From GAS368 sp965227745 (GTDB lineage: Bacteria; Verrucomicrobiota; Verrucomicrobiia; Opitutales; Opitutaceae): a stretch of 64,000 bases of DNA. The number at the start of each line of letters is the position of its first letter. Positions within the stretch are counted from its first letter, which is position 1. Location of the stretch: contig OZ245769.1 in assembly GCA_965227745.1 (NCBI GenBank), positions 2,666,001 to 2,730,000 of the forward strand. Direction: 5' to 3'. The notes beneath the pieces are model-generated. The model saw nothing but the letters and a program-made list of their open reading frames with translations, was not told the DNA's origin and did no database searches. The position numbers and the translations under genes were made by a program. Positions 16,392 through 25,049 of the stretch are shown here, one piece after another.

Positions 16392-18154
16392 GGCAGACTT
16401 AGAATAAACACCGCGCCGCCGCCTTCGCGGGGCTCGTAATGGAGATCACCGCCGAGCCCGCGCGCGAGTTGCCGCGCGATGCTCAAGCCAAGCCCCGCGC
16501 CGCTTTTCTCCGCCGTCAGCGTGTCGTCCACTCGGTGAAATTTCTCAAATATCCGCTCCGCATGCGCCGCCGGCACACCCGCCCCGCGATCCAGCACGCG
16601 CACCTCGGCCCCCGCGCCCTCGCGCCTGAGTTCTACCGTCACCTCGCCGCCTTCGCCCGCGTACTTGCAGGCGTTGTCGATCAGGTTGAGCACGATCTGC
16701 TCCAGCGCATCGCGATCCGTGTTCACCACGACCTGTTCCTCCGGAAAATCTTTTTTCAACGTCAGCCCTGCTTCCGCGACGCGCGGACTGTGCGCCTCGA
16801 TCAATGCTCCGAGCTCCGCCCCGAGATCCACCGCTTCGCTCGTGTACTTTTTCTTCCCCTGCTCGAGCCGGCTGAAATCGAGCACATTGTTCACCAGCCG
16901 CGCCAGCCGCTGCGTCTCGCGCCCGATCGTCCGCAAATAGTCCCCGCCCTGCTCCCGGTCGCGCACCCGCCCCTGCTCTAGCAATTCCGCGTAGAGGCGA
17001 ATCGTCGTGAGCGGCGTCTTAAACTCGTGCGATACATTCGCGACGAACGAGGTCTTCTGCGCCGCTTCCGCCTCGCTCCGCCGCGCATCGTGCAACAGCA
17101 ACGCTCCACCCGAGAGAATCGCCACGATAAAGCTCCCGACCAACAGCGCCCCCACGACAAAAAAAGCCCCGCCCTTCCCGCCGCCCTCAGTCGTCAAATC
17201 GACGAGCCCCACCACTTCCCACCCGGGCATCAAAGTGGCCGAGAGCGGCACGCGGACCGTATCCAGATTGTCATTAAATTTTCCGGCTTCGTCCGCCACC
17301 GCTGCCTCGCCACGGCTCGGGCTGCTCGCCATGCGCGAAAACAATCCTCCCTCGCGATACGCCTGACTCTGCCGCACCACGCCCGCCTCGCGCACCTCAA
17401 ACGCATTCGCCATGTCGCCGTCACGCGGCAGCAGTTCCCCGAAGCGCGCCACGATGCTCGATAGGTTCACCTCCACCCCCACCACTCCGCCAAAGCTCGG
17501 CTGCCGCCAGCCGACCATGTGCATGATCGATCCCTCGCGCCACGAAGCCCAGCCCTTGCGCTCCGGCACGGTGATGATCGCGGGTGCCTGCGATTTTTTC
17601 TGCGCCTCGTTGGTAAACTGGTTGCTGCGCGCTACTTCTTGCAGGCTGTTTCGCAGGCTGAGATTCTGCCCCACGTTGGAACTGATATCTTTGCGCTGCT
17701 GCTGGTTAGACTCGCTTTCCTTATATTGCTCACGCTTCGCGCCCTGCTGCTGCCAAGGTACTCCCTGCACCAGCCACGTCACGAGCCAGCGCCGTTCCGC
17801 CGGCACCGTGGGCCGCGCGACGCGGCCATCGACCCCAAGGCGAAACGTAGACTTCACCAGCGCATTCTCTTTGCCCCACGAGTTTAGGAATTCATCCGTC
17901 CCCGTCGCCGGGGCTTGGTCGAGTGTCGCCATGAGTCCGCTCTGCACGTCACCGATCAAAAGCTCCACGCTCTCCGCGATCTGCCGCGCGCGCGTCGCCA
18001 CCGTCTCGCGCCGCAGCGCCGCCACCTCCCGCGCCTGCTCGTCGAGCCGCGCTTGCTCCCGCCGCAGCAGATACAGCGCCCCCACGCCCACCGCCAGCGT
18101 GGGCAGCAACAGCAGGAGCCAATACAGCAAGATGCGACGCGACGGGGCAGGCAC
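16388..18154 (-). CDS. Membrane sensor histidine kinase
   Basis: A 588-residue kinase. TM1 is at about 9-30 and TM2 at about 331-353; between them lies a periplasmic sensor of about 300 residues with an unusual polar Q/S/N/K-rich insert at 134-190. The H-box SHEFKTPLTTIRLYAELLEQ carries phosphoacceptor H376. The ATPase part shows N box LIDNACKYA, G1 DRGAGVPAA, F box FEKFHRVDD and G2 GAGLGLSIA. It phosphorylates the regulator at 15672. No HAMP domain is evident: only about 20 residues separate TM2 from the H-box helix. The ligand is unknown. Confidence 0.94.
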   Translation of the reverse strand: MPAPSRRILLYWLLLLLPTLAVGVGALYLLRREQARLDEQAREVAALRRETVATRARQIAESVELLIGDVQSGLMATLDQAPATGTDEFLNSWGKENALVKSTFRLGVDGRVARPTVPAERRWLVTWLVQGVPWQQQGAKREQYKESESNQQQRKDISSNVGQNLSLRNSLQEVARSNQFTNEAQKKSQAPAIITVPERKGWASWREGSIMHMVGWRQPSFGGVVGVEVNLSSIVARFGELLPRDGDMANAFEVREAGVVRQSQAYREGGLFSRMASSPSRGEAAVADEAGKFNDNLDTVRVPLSATLMPGWEVVGLVDLTTEGGGKGGAFFVVGALLVGSFIVAILSGGALLLHDARRSEAEAAQKTSFVANVSHEFKTPLTTIRLYAELLEQGRVRDREQGGDYLRTIGRETQRLARLVNNVLDFSRLEQGKKKYTSEAVDLGAELGALIEAHSPRVAEAGLTLKKDFPEEQVVVNTDRDALEQIVLNLIDNACKYAGEGGEVTVELRREGAGAEVRVLDRGAGVPAAHAERIFEKFHRVDDTLTAEKSGAGLGLSIARQLARGLGGDLHYEPREGGGAVFILSLP

Positions 18155-18209
18155 GGTGGAAGGGTGTTCTCACGGCAGGCCGTAAGTCAAAGGCGCGGTG
18201 AAGTGACCC

Positions 18210-18241
18210 AGGGTAGCGCCAGTCTCCGACTGGCGCAGTTG
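18210..18241. repeat. GGTAGCGCCAGTC palindrome
   Basis: GCGCCAGTC-TCC-GACTGGCGC is a 9-bp perfect inverted repeat with a 3-nt loop. A close copy is at 15405-15439. Both lie in gaps between genes and could form hairpins like REP elements. Confidence 0.7.
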
Positions 18242-18301
18242 GGCATCGGACCATCCCCAGCGGGCCACCCGCGCCCCAGCCACCGCAGTCCAAGTCTTCA
18301 T

Positions 18302-18334
18302 TTCTTTTGCGCCTTCTGTGCCTCTTTGCGGCTA
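18302..18334. repeat. TTTTGCGCC...TTGCGGC repeat
   Basis: TTCTTTTGCGCCTTCTGTGC then CTCTTTGCGGCTA. Same dialect as 324-360 and 15500-15533. Confidence 0.7.
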
Positions 18335-18362
18335 CAATTTGACTTATGCTATCCGCCCGCGC

Positions 18363-19757
18363 TCAGGGCCGTACCTCGGTCGCCGCACTCGACGCCGCAC
18401 TGCCGAAAGCCTGCTGCCGCTGCGTCTGCAAATTCTCGGCGCGATAGGTCTTCCGTTGCGAGTTATCGAGTCCCTCGCGCTCGAGGCGGTCGGCTTCCTT
18501 CTTGTTCGCCTCGGTCACCTCGCGCACGGCGCTATTGCTAAACCGGCCGGCCATCACTTCGAGAGCAGAATTCCGCTCGCGAAACTGCTTCGCCGCCTCG
18601 TCGCGGCGCTGCGCATCCACGAGCGAAACGGCCTGGTCTTTCGCCAGCGCCGTCACGTTGACCGCATAGTCCGTCTGCACTTGGCGATTCGCCGCGGCCA
18701 CGACTTCCGCCTCCGTCTTCGTAAACCGCGCTGAACTCCGCGCCACGACATTTGCCGAGCGCTGCGTCGCCGCATCCTCAAAGACCAGTGTGGCCTTCGC
18801 GACTTCGCGCTCCTCGCCGGCCCGGCTCGATGCCACCTCCACTTCAAGCAGCGCAAACTTCTCCTGCCCGCCGTAAAGCTGGTTCAGCTCGAACACCGCG
18901 GTCTGCCCGTGAATCGAGCCCTCGCGACCCACAAACGCCAGCGGCCGCACGCCAGCCGGCAACTCGATGGTCACGACCACCCGGCGCGCCACCACACTCA
19001 ACACATCGCCCAGCTCCGCGTTGAAGATCGCCGCGAGGTCGCGGCTGCTCGACACGAAGTACGTGTTGCCATCGCTCTTGCCCGCGAGGCGGGTCATGAG
19101 GTCTTCGTTGTAGTCGAGGCCGAGGCCAATCGTGCTGACCGAGATATGCTCCTTCATCAGCGATTGGCCGAGGCGGGCGAAATCATCCGGCTTGCTTGGC
19201 CCTTTGTTCGCGAGGCCGTCCGAGAGGAGCAGCACGCGGTGGGTGTAGCGGCGGTCTTCGAGATTCTTGCGCAGCTCGGCCACGCCTTGCGTTACGCCGG
19301 CGTAGATCGCCGTGTTGCCGCGCGGATAGATCGAGCGGATGCGCGCCTCGGCTGCGCGCGAATCGCCGACGCGCATCGCCGGGATGAGCGTCTCCACTTC
19401 ATGGTCGAAAACGACGAGCGAGAAAATGTCATCGTCCGCGAGTCGACGCACGGCCTCGATGGCCGCCGCCTTGGCGTTTTCCATCTTGTCGCCCGCCATC
19501 GAGCCGGAACGGTCGAGCACGAGCGTGAGATTGATCGGCGCGCGCTTTTCCGGCCGCGTGATCCGCGCGCCATCGAGCGCGATCTTTACGACCGCGCGCT
19601 CCGTGCGGTCGGCGATGAGCACGGGCTTGTCGAGTTCGATCCGAAGGCGGACCGCCTCGTCGGTCGACTTGGCCGACAACGAGGGAGCGAACAGCGAGGC
19701 CACACCGACGAGCGCGGCGGCGAGAGCTGGCAAAAACGAGGCGAGGTGATTTTTCAT
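18363..19757 (-). CDS. Exported von Willebrand factor A domain protein
   Basis: The ATG at 19757 opens a signal peptide (MKNHLASFLPALAAALVGVA). About residues 75-260 form a VWA domain with MIDAS motif DRSGS (LVLDRSGSMAG), the Thr in PRGNTAIYAG and Asp in LLLSDGLANKG, so it should bind a divalent cation and a protein ligand. The C-terminal 130 residues are helical and rich in Glu, Lys, Arg and Gln. It resembles periplasmic YfbK-type VWA proteins but lacks their N-terminal extra domain. No ligand is known. It lies downstream of the two-component pair on the same strand but is transcribed before it in direction, separated by repeats at 18155-18362. Confidence 0.88.
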   Translation of the reverse strand: MKNHLASFLPALAAALVGVASLFAPSLSAKSTDEAVRLRIELDKPVLIADRTERAVVKIALDGARITRPEKRAPINLTLVLDRSGSMAGDKMENAKAAAIEAVRRLADDDIFSLVVFDHEVETLIPAMRVGDSRAAEARIRSIYPRGNTAIYAGVTQGVAELRKNLEDRRYTHRVLLLSDGLANKGPSKPDDFARLGQSLMKEHISVSTIGLGLDYNEDLMTRLAGKSDGNTYFVSSSRDLAAIFNAELGDVLSVVARRVVVTIELPAGVRPLAFVGREGSIHGQTAVFELNQLYGGQEKFALLEVEVASSRAGEEREVAKATLVFEDAATQRSANVVARSSARFTKTEAEVVAAANRQVQTDYAVNVTALAKDQAVSLVDAQRRDEAAKQFRERNSALEVMAGRFSNSAVREVTEANKKEADRLEREGLDNSQRKTYRAENLQTQRQQAFGSAASSAATEVRP

Positions 19758-19951
19758 GATGAGTGCGATTTGACGCGGCCATTGAACCACAAAGTGCTCG
19801 GCAGGTTGTCACGGTCCCGTCAGCCAATTGTCAGGGATTTGTCATGCGTTTGTTCGTGGACCTCTCACCCGCCCTCACCCGCTCTGGACAAACAGCGGCC
19901 GTCCGCCGTTAAGTAATCTATCGAGTGGGCCCGCCCGCTTGCGCGCCCACC

Positions 19952-21253
19952 ATGGAAGACACTGTTCCCTCCGCTCCGGCCACCTCATGGTGGCGACGTC
20001 TGTTGCGTGGGGCCGTCCTCGATATCACGCCGCTACGGCTCTATCGCGACTACCGCCTGCTCTTCATCGGCCAGTTCGTTTCCGCCTTCGGGTCGGCGAT
20101 CACGTTCGTTGTCCTGCCGTGGCAGATGTACCAACTGACCAAGTCCACGCTGTCGGTCGGCCTGCTCGGGCTCGCGGAGTTCTTTCCGATGTTTGCGCTT
20201 TCGTTTGCCGGCGGCGCGCTCGCCGATGCCATTGATCGCCGTAAACTCATCCTCATCGCCGAGTGCGGCCTCGCGCTCTGCTGCGTGATGCTCGCGGTCA
20301 ATGCCGCCCTGCCCCAGCCGCGCGTGTGGGTGCTCTTTTTCGGCGCGTCGTGGTTCGCCGCGTTCAACGCCATTCACCGCCCCTCACTCGAATCGCTCAC
20401 GCCCAAGCTCGTCGCACCCCAGCACCTGCCCGCCGTCTCCGCCCTCGCGAGCCTGCGCAGTTTCACCTTCGTCGTCGGCCCTGCCCTCGCCGGGATGATT
20501 GCCGCCGCTTTTGGCGCGGCCGTGGCCTTCACGATTGATCTCACGACGTACCTCGTCGCGATCACCACGCTCCTGCTGATCCGGTCGGTCCCCGTTCCCG
20601 CCACCGCCGCGCGGCCCGGCGTGGCCGCCATCCTCGAGGGCCTGCGCTACGCCCGCCACCGGCCCGAATTGCTCGGCACTTATCTCATCGATATCATCGC
20701 GATGTTCTTCGCCATGCCCATCGCGCTCTTTCCCGCGCTGGCGGAGAGCTTCGGCGGCGCCTCGGTCGGCCTCTTCTATTCGATGCTAGCGGCGGGCCCG
20801 CTCCTCGTCTCGCTCACCTCGGGCTGGACTGCCCGCGTGCAACGCCACGGCCTCGCCATCATCGTCGCGGTCGTCGTGTGGGGCCTCGCCATCGTCGGGT
20901 TTGGCAATGCCCACAGCGTCTGGCTCGCCCTCGTCTTCCTCCTCCTCGCCGGCGCCGCCGATGGCGTGAGCGGCATCTTCCGCATGACGATCTGGAATCA
21001 AACCATCCCCGACCGCCTCCGCGGCCGCATGGCCAGCATCGAAATGGTCAGCTACCTAACAGGCCCGTATCTCGGCAACGCGCAGGTGGGCTTCACCACC
21101 ACGCTCCTCGGCCTCCGCACCGGTATCGCCTGCGGCGGCGCCGCATGTGTGGTCGGCGCGGGTGTACTTACTCTCCTCCTTCCCGGCTTCCTCCGCTACG
21201 ACGCCCGCGCCGGCCTCGCGCGCAAGCAAGCCGAAGAGGCAGCCACCCGTTAG
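19952..21253 (+). CDS. EntS-like MFS exporter
   Basis: A 433-residue transporter with about 12 TM helices. The motif GALADAIDRRKLILIAE between TM2 and TM3 and the stretch HRPSLESLTPKLVAPQHLPA match the MFS_3/EntS group, which exports siderophores or drugs. The ATG at 19952 is preferred; GTG at 19925 is also in frame. No siderophore genes are near, so the substrate is open. It stands alone between repeats. Confidence 0.87.
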   Translation: MEDTVPSAPATSWWRRLLRGAVLDITPLRLYRDYRLLFIGQFVSAFGSAITFVVLPWQMYQLTKSTLSVGLLGLAEFFPMFALSFAGGALADAIDRRKLILIAECGLALCCVMLAVNAALPQPRVWVLFFGASWFAAFNAIHRPSLESLTPKLVAPQHLPAVSALASLRSFTFVVGPALAGMIAAAFGAAVAFTIDLTTYLVAITTLLLIRSVPVPATAARPGVAAILEGLRYARHRPELLGTYLIDIIAMFFAMPIALFPALAESFGGASVGLFYSMLAAGPLLVSLTSGWTARVQRHGLAIIVAVVVWGLAIVGFGNAHSVWLALVFLLLAGAADGVSGIFRMTIWNQTIPDRLRGRMASIEMVSYLTGPYLGNAQVGFTTTLLGLRTGIACGGAACVVGAGVLTLLLPGFLRYDARAGLARKQAEEAATR

Positions 21254-21270
21254 CCAATAAGCTAATTATT

Positions 21271-21341
21271 TAACCGCGAAGCTCGCTAAGAAACGCAAAA
21301 ATGAAACGCGATCTTCGCGCTTCTTCGCGTCCTTCGCGGTT
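21271..21341. repeat. Inverted pair of TTCGCG-type repeats
   Basis: AACCGCGAAGCTCGCTAAGA at 21272 faces CTTCGCGCTTCTTCGCGTCC...TTCGCGGTTCC at 21314-21342, its approximate reverse complement. The pair could fold into a long hairpin between convergent genes. Confidence 0.7.
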
Positions 21342-21360
21342 CCTTCCGGTTCTAATTGTA

Positions 21361-22818
21361 TCACAGTGCCGCGAGCAGCTTGCGCAGGGTCTCGTCGACG
21401 AGCTTCGGGTTGGCCTTGCCCTTCGCCGCTTTCATGATCGAGCCCTTGAAGGCGTTGATCGCGGTTTCCTTGCCCGACTTAAATTCGGCGACGGCTTTCG
21501 GATTGGCGGCGATCGCATCGCGGCACCACTGCTCGAGTTCGTCGGTGTTGGTCGGCGCGGCTTTTAATCCCTTCTTGTCGGCAATAGCCTCGGGCTGGTC
21601 GCCGGTGGCGGCCATCTCGATGAAGATTTCCTTGGCCGCATTGGTGAGCACCGCGCCGGAGTCGACGAGCTTCACGAGCGCCGCGAGGTGAGCCGGGGTA
21701 ACTTTCGACTCCGCGAGCGAGAGCTTCGCCGCCGCGAGTTCGCGGAGCAGATCGTTAACGATCCAGTTGCCCACGGCCTGGGCCTTGGCGATGCCCGCGA
21801 TCTTCACTGCCGACTCGAAGTAATCCGCCAGCTCACGATCCCACACGAGGACCGAGGTCAGCGTGTACGGTAGGCTGTAGTCTTTTTGAAAGCGCCGCTG
21901 CTTGTCGAACGGCAGCTCGGGGCACTCGGCTTGGATGCGCGCCTTCCACGGCTCGTCCACCTTCACAGGCATGAGGTCGGGATCGGGGAAATAACGATAA
22001 TCGTGCGCCTCTTCCTTTGAGCGGAGCGACTGCGAGGTGCCGGTCTGGCCGTCGTAGTCGCGCGTCTCCTGCACGATAGTCCCGCCGCGCTCGATCACGC
22101 CGAGCTGGCGCTTGATCTCGTGCTCGATGCCATCGCGCACGAAGGAAATGGAGTTCAGGTTCTTCAGCTCCACCTTCGTGCCGAGCTTGGTCTGACCCAC
22201 GGGGCGGATGGAGATGTTGGCATCGCAGCGGAGCTGGCCCTTCTCCATGTCGCAATCGGAGATGCCGCCGTAGATCATCGTCGCGCGAAGCGAGGTGAGG
22301 TACGCGTACGCTTCATCGGCGGTGCTCATCGCGGGATCGGAGACGATCTCCATCAGCGGTGTGCCCGCGCGATTATAGTCCACGAGCGAATCGCTCGCGC
22401 CGTGGTTAAGCTTGCCCACGTCTTCCTCGAGATGGATACGGGTGAGCGGGATCTTCTTGTGCTCGCCCATCACATTGCGCGCGGAGCCGGGCAACTCGAT
22501 CTCCACCTCGCCGCGCAGGCAGATCGGCTGATCGTACTGCGAGATCTGATAATTCTTCGGCGAGTCCGGATAGAAATAGTTTTTGCGGTCCCACTTGCAC
22601 ACGGGCGCGATCTCACAGCCGAGCAACAGCCCGGCCTTGATGATCGCATCGAGCGCCGCCTTGTTCATCACCGGCAGCGCCCCAGGCAGCGCGAGCACGA
22701 CAGGATCGGTCAGCGTATTCTCCTCGCGGCCGTAACCGGCGGCGACGCGGGTGAACATCTTCGACTGAGTCTTGATCTGGACGTGGACTTCGAGACCGAT
22801 GACAGCTTCGTAATTCAT
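21361..22818 (-). CDS. gatB: Asp-tRNA(Asn)/Glu-tRNA(Gln) amidotransferase subunit B
   Basis: A 485-residue GatB. The N-terminus NYEAVIGLEVHVQIKTQSKM is diagnostic; the kinase-like domain that activates the mischarged tRNA spans about 1-290 and contains KNYFYPDSPKNYQISQYDQP and DFNRAGTPLMEIVSDPxM (here DYNRAGTPLMEIVSDP). The C-terminal YqeY-like tail (330-485) binds tRNA. With GatA and GatC it makes Gln-tRNA or Asn-tRNA in cells lacking the direct synthetases. It follows gatC and gatA on the same strand but is split from gatA by a 460-bp insert carrying a GxxExxY gene. Confidence 0.97.
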   Translation of the reverse strand: MNYEAVIGLEVHVQIKTQSKMFTRVAAGYGREENTLTDPVVLALPGALPVMNKAALDAIIKAGLLLGCEIAPVCKWDRKNYFYPDSPKNYQISQYDQPICLRGEVEIELPGSARNVMGEHKKIPLTRIHLEEDVGKLNHGASDSLVDYNRAGTPLMEIVSDPAMSTADEAYAYLTSLRATMIYGGISDCDMEKGQLRCDANISIRPVGQTKLGTKVELKNLNSISFVRDGIEHEIKRQLGVIERGGTIVQETRDYDGQTGTSQSLRSKEEAHDYRYFPDPDLMPVKVDEPWKARIQAECPELPFDKQRRFQKDYSLPYTLTSVLVWDRELADYFESAVKIAGIAKAQAVGNWIVNDLLRELAAAKLSLAESKVTPAHLAALVKLVDSGAVLTNAAKEIFIEMAATGDQPEAIADKKGLKAAPTNTDELEQWCRDAIAANPKAVAEFKSGKETAINAFKGSIMKAAKGKANPKLVDETLRKLLAAL

Positions 22819-22828
22819 GGTGTTATTT

Positions 22829-22864
22829 CACAGAGAGCACGGAGAGCCACAGAGGCTCACAGAG
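22829..22864. repeat. Left inverted repeat of the GxxExxY cassette
   Basis: CACAGAGAGCACGGAGAGCC continues as ACAGAGGCTCACAGAG. It is an inverted match of the repeat at 23235-23271, whose minus-strand reading begins CACAGAGAACACGGAGGAGT. The GxxExxY stop codon (22857-22859) lies inside it. Confidence 0.85.
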
Positions 22865-23234
22865 CAAGGCGCCGAATACCCCGCGTAAGGACAGTTGAAC
22901 GAAAATTAAGCAAGAGCCCGATGTGGCAGCGCTGAAATTTTAAGTAGGTCAGAAGCTGCGCATCATGGACATCCAGCAGAGCATCGACGGTTTTTATTTC
23001 GACGACGACCAAGCCACCCACGAGGAAATCGAGACGATAAGCATCCTCAACCACGAGGTTCTTGTAGATGACGGCGCAGGGCTTTTGTTGCTCGAATTCT
23101 ATTTTCCTCAAACTCAATTCATGCGCCAGAGCGTACTGATAAGCTGACTCCAGCAGCCCAGGCCCAAGCTCTCGGTGCACCTCGATGGCGGCACCAATCA
23201 CCTGCTCGGTGAGCTGATTGATTTTGTCGGTCAT
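22857..23234 (-). CDS. GxxExxY protein (PD-(D/E)XK nuclease-like)
   Basis: A 125-residue protein with the name-giving motif GPGLLESAYQYAL (about 23-35) and intact nuclease-fold residues RLDFLV and VVEIKT (Asp, then ExK). The family is widespread and uncharacterised; catalysis is inferred from the fold. The ATG at 23234 (MTDKINQLTEQVIGAAIEVH) abuts the right inverted repeat, and its stop lies in the left one, so the gene fills the cassette. It sits in the gatCAB operon in the same direction, an unusual place that points to insertion. Codon use is less GC-biased than gatA. Confidence 0.9.
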   Translation of the reverse strand: MTDKINQLTEQVIGAAIEVHRELGPGLLESAYQYALAHELSLRKIEFEQQKPCAVIYKNLVVEDAYRLDFLVGGLVVVEIKTVDALLDVHDAQLLTYLKFQRCHIGLLLNFRSTVLTRGIRRLAL

Positions 23235-23271
23235 CTCTGTGGCTCTCTGTGACTCCTCCGTGTTCTCTGTG
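23235..23271. repeat. Right inverted repeat of the GxxExxY cassette
   Basis: CTCTGTGGCTCTCTGTGACT continues as CCTCCGTGTTCTCTGTG. It begins on the base next to the ATG of the GxxExxY gene, and ends seven bases from the gatA stop. It is the inverted partner of 22829-22864. Confidence 0.85.
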
Positions 23272-23278
23272 TAACCAA

Positions 23279-24742
23279 TCAGAGCGCAGGATAACGCGAA
23301 CTCCAATCGTGCGCTTGTTCGTAGCTGCGGGCGATGGAGAGGAGGTCGGCTTCTTTGAAGGGTTGGCCGATGAGTTGGGCGCCGATGGGGAGGCCACTCT
23401 GGGTGAAACCGCACGGAAGACTGAGGCCGGGGAGGCCCGCGAGGTTTACGCCGATGGTGTAGATATCGAGGAGGTACATCGCGAGCGGGTCGGCCTTCTC
23501 GCCGATCTTAAACGCCGGCACCGGCGACGTGGGCGTGAGGAGCGCATCGACGTCGCGAAAGGCGTTGAGGAAATCCTGCCGGATGAGCGTGCGGACTTTC
23601 TGTGCGCGGAGATAATACGCGTCGTAGTAGCCGGAGCTCAGCACGTAGGTGCCGAGGATGATGCGGCGTTTCACCTCGGGGCCGAAGCCCTCGGCGCGCG
23701 ATTGGAAATAGAGGTCGACCACGTCCTTCGCCGCGGTCGAGCGGTGGCCATAGCGGATGCCATCGTAGCGCGCGAGATTCGACGACGCCTCGGCGGTCGC
23801 GATCACGTAATAGGTATCGAGGCAGTACTGCGTGTGCGGCAGCGAGACCTCACGGATTTCGCAGCCCTGCGATTTGTAGTACGCGATGGCCTTTTCGACC
23901 GCCGCGCCGATCTCGGGGTCGAGACCTTCGCCGAAATATTCTTTTGGAATGCCAAGCTTCCAAGGACCCTTTTTCGCGGTCACAGCCGCGCGATAATCCG
24001 GAATCTCCGTCTTGAACGACGTCGAGTCCCGCTCGTCATGGCCGGCAATGGCGCCGAGCACGATGGCCGCATCCTCGACCGTGCGCGCAAACGGCCCGAT
24101 CTGGTCGAGCGACGACGCGTAAGCGATCAAACCATAGCGAGAGACGAGGCCGTAAGTGGGCTTGAGCCCCACCACGCCGCAGAGCGCCGCCGGCTGGCGA
24201 ATCGATCCACCCGTATCGGAGCCGAGCGTCGCAATGGCCTCGCCCGCTGCGAGCGCGGCCGAGCTGCCACCGGACGAGCCGCCGGGCACGCGCGTCGGGT
24301 CCCAAGGATTCCCCGTCGGGCCGAACGCCGAATTCTCCGTCGACGAGCCCATCGCGAACTCATCGCAATTCAACCGGCCCCAGAGCACCGCGCCGGCCTT
24401 TTTCAACTTCGTCGTCACCGTCGCATCGTACGGCGACACGAAATTCTTGAGCATCTTGCTCGAGGCCGTGAGCGGCTGACCGGTGACCGCGATCACATCT
24501 TTCAACCCGATGGGAATACCCTCGAGCGGCCCGCTCGCTTGCCCCGCCGCGCGGCGGGCGTCGGACGCCGCAGCCTGAGCGAGCGCATCGGCTTCATCGC
24601 ACGAGTTAAACGCATGCACGCGCGGCTCGACGGCCTTGGTGCGCGCGATGACGGCCTGCGTGAGCTCGACCGACGTGAGCTTCTTCGCGTCGAGAGCCGC
24701 CGCGAGCGAAGTGATGGATTGATGGAAAAGTTCGGAAGACAT
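23279..24742 (-). CDS. gatA: Asp-tRNA(Asn)/Glu-tRNA(Gln) amidotransferase subunit A
   Basis: A 487-residue amidase-signature enzyme. The Ser-cisSer-Lys triad is visible: Lys in GIPIGLKDVIAVTGQPLTAS, the glycine/serine-rich GGSSGGSSAALAAGEA, and SDTGGSIRQPAALCG with the nucleophile Ser region. It frees ammonia from glutamine for transfer by GatB. ATG at 24742 (MSSELFHQS) is chosen because homologues begin in this way; an in-frame GTG at 24754 would overlap the gatC stop as GTGA, a style also used by other operons here. Confidence 0.96.
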   Translation of the reverse strand: MSSELFHQSITSLAAALDAKKLTSVELTQAVIARTKAVEPRVHAFNSCDEADALAQAAASDARRAAGQASGPLEGIPIGLKDVIAVTGQPLTASSKMLKNFVSPYDATVTTKLKKAGAVLWGRLNCDEFAMGSSTENSAFGPTGNPWDPTRVPGGSSGGSSAALAAGEAIATLGSDTGGSIRQPAALCGVVGLKPTYGLVSRYGLIAYASSLDQIGPFARTVEDAAIVLGAIAGHDERDSTSFKTEIPDYRAAVTAKKGPWKLGIPKEYFGEGLDPEIGAAVEKAIAYYKSQGCEIREVSLPHTQYCLDTYYVIATAEASSNLARYDGIRYGHRSTAAKDVVDLYFQSRAEGFGPEVKRRIILGTYVLSSGYYDAYYLRAQKVRTLIRQDFLNAFRDVDALLTPTSPVPAFKIGEKADPLAMYLLDIYTIGVNLAGLPGLSLPCGFTQSGLPIGAQLIGQPFKEADLLSIARSYEQAHDWSSRYPAL

Positions 24743-24750
24743 GGCGGGGC

Positions 24751-25041
24751 TCACTCGACGACTTTGGGCACGACGATCATGTTTTGCCGCTGCGCCGGCG
24801 CATTGCGCAGCGCATCCTCGACCGCGAGGCCGGGCTGCGCGACATCCGCCTGCCAGACATTATAGACCGGCGAGGCGTGCGCGGTGGGCTCGACGCCCGT
24901 GACATCGACCTTGCCGAGCTGCTCGATGTGGTGGAGCACGTCGCCGAGTTGCTGGGAAAACTTCGCCTTCTCCTCGGGCGTGAGCGCGAGGCGGGCCAGC
25001 TTGGCGATGTGGTCGATGTTGAGTTGCGGCGCGGAGGACAT
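24751..25041 (-). CDS. gatC: Asp-tRNA(Asn)/Glu-tRNA(Gln) amidotransferase subunit C
   Basis: A 96-residue GatC, first gene of the operon. It has the standard layout: IDHIAKLARLALTPEEKAKF, then LGDVLHHIEQLGKVDVTGVE, then the extended tail ending NMIVVPKVVE that wraps GatA. It stabilises the GatA-GatB complex. Confidence 0.96.
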   Translation of the reverse strand: MSSAPQLNIDHIAKLARLALTPEEKAKFSQQLGDVLHHIEQLGKVDVTGVEPTAHASPVYNVWQADVAQPGLAVEDALRNAPAQRQNMIVVPKVVE

Positions 25042-25049
25042 GACGGGGA

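Noticed and set aside
22857..23414. A longer, 185-residue version of the GxxExxY protein
   Set aside because: The extra N-terminal part reads through the inverted repeat and the end of gatA; the ATG at 23234 matches the usual family start.
23249..24865. A 538-residue plus-strand frame opposite gatA
   Set aside because: gatA is certain from its amidase motifs; the opposite frame is Arg/Ala/Glu-rich with no domain.
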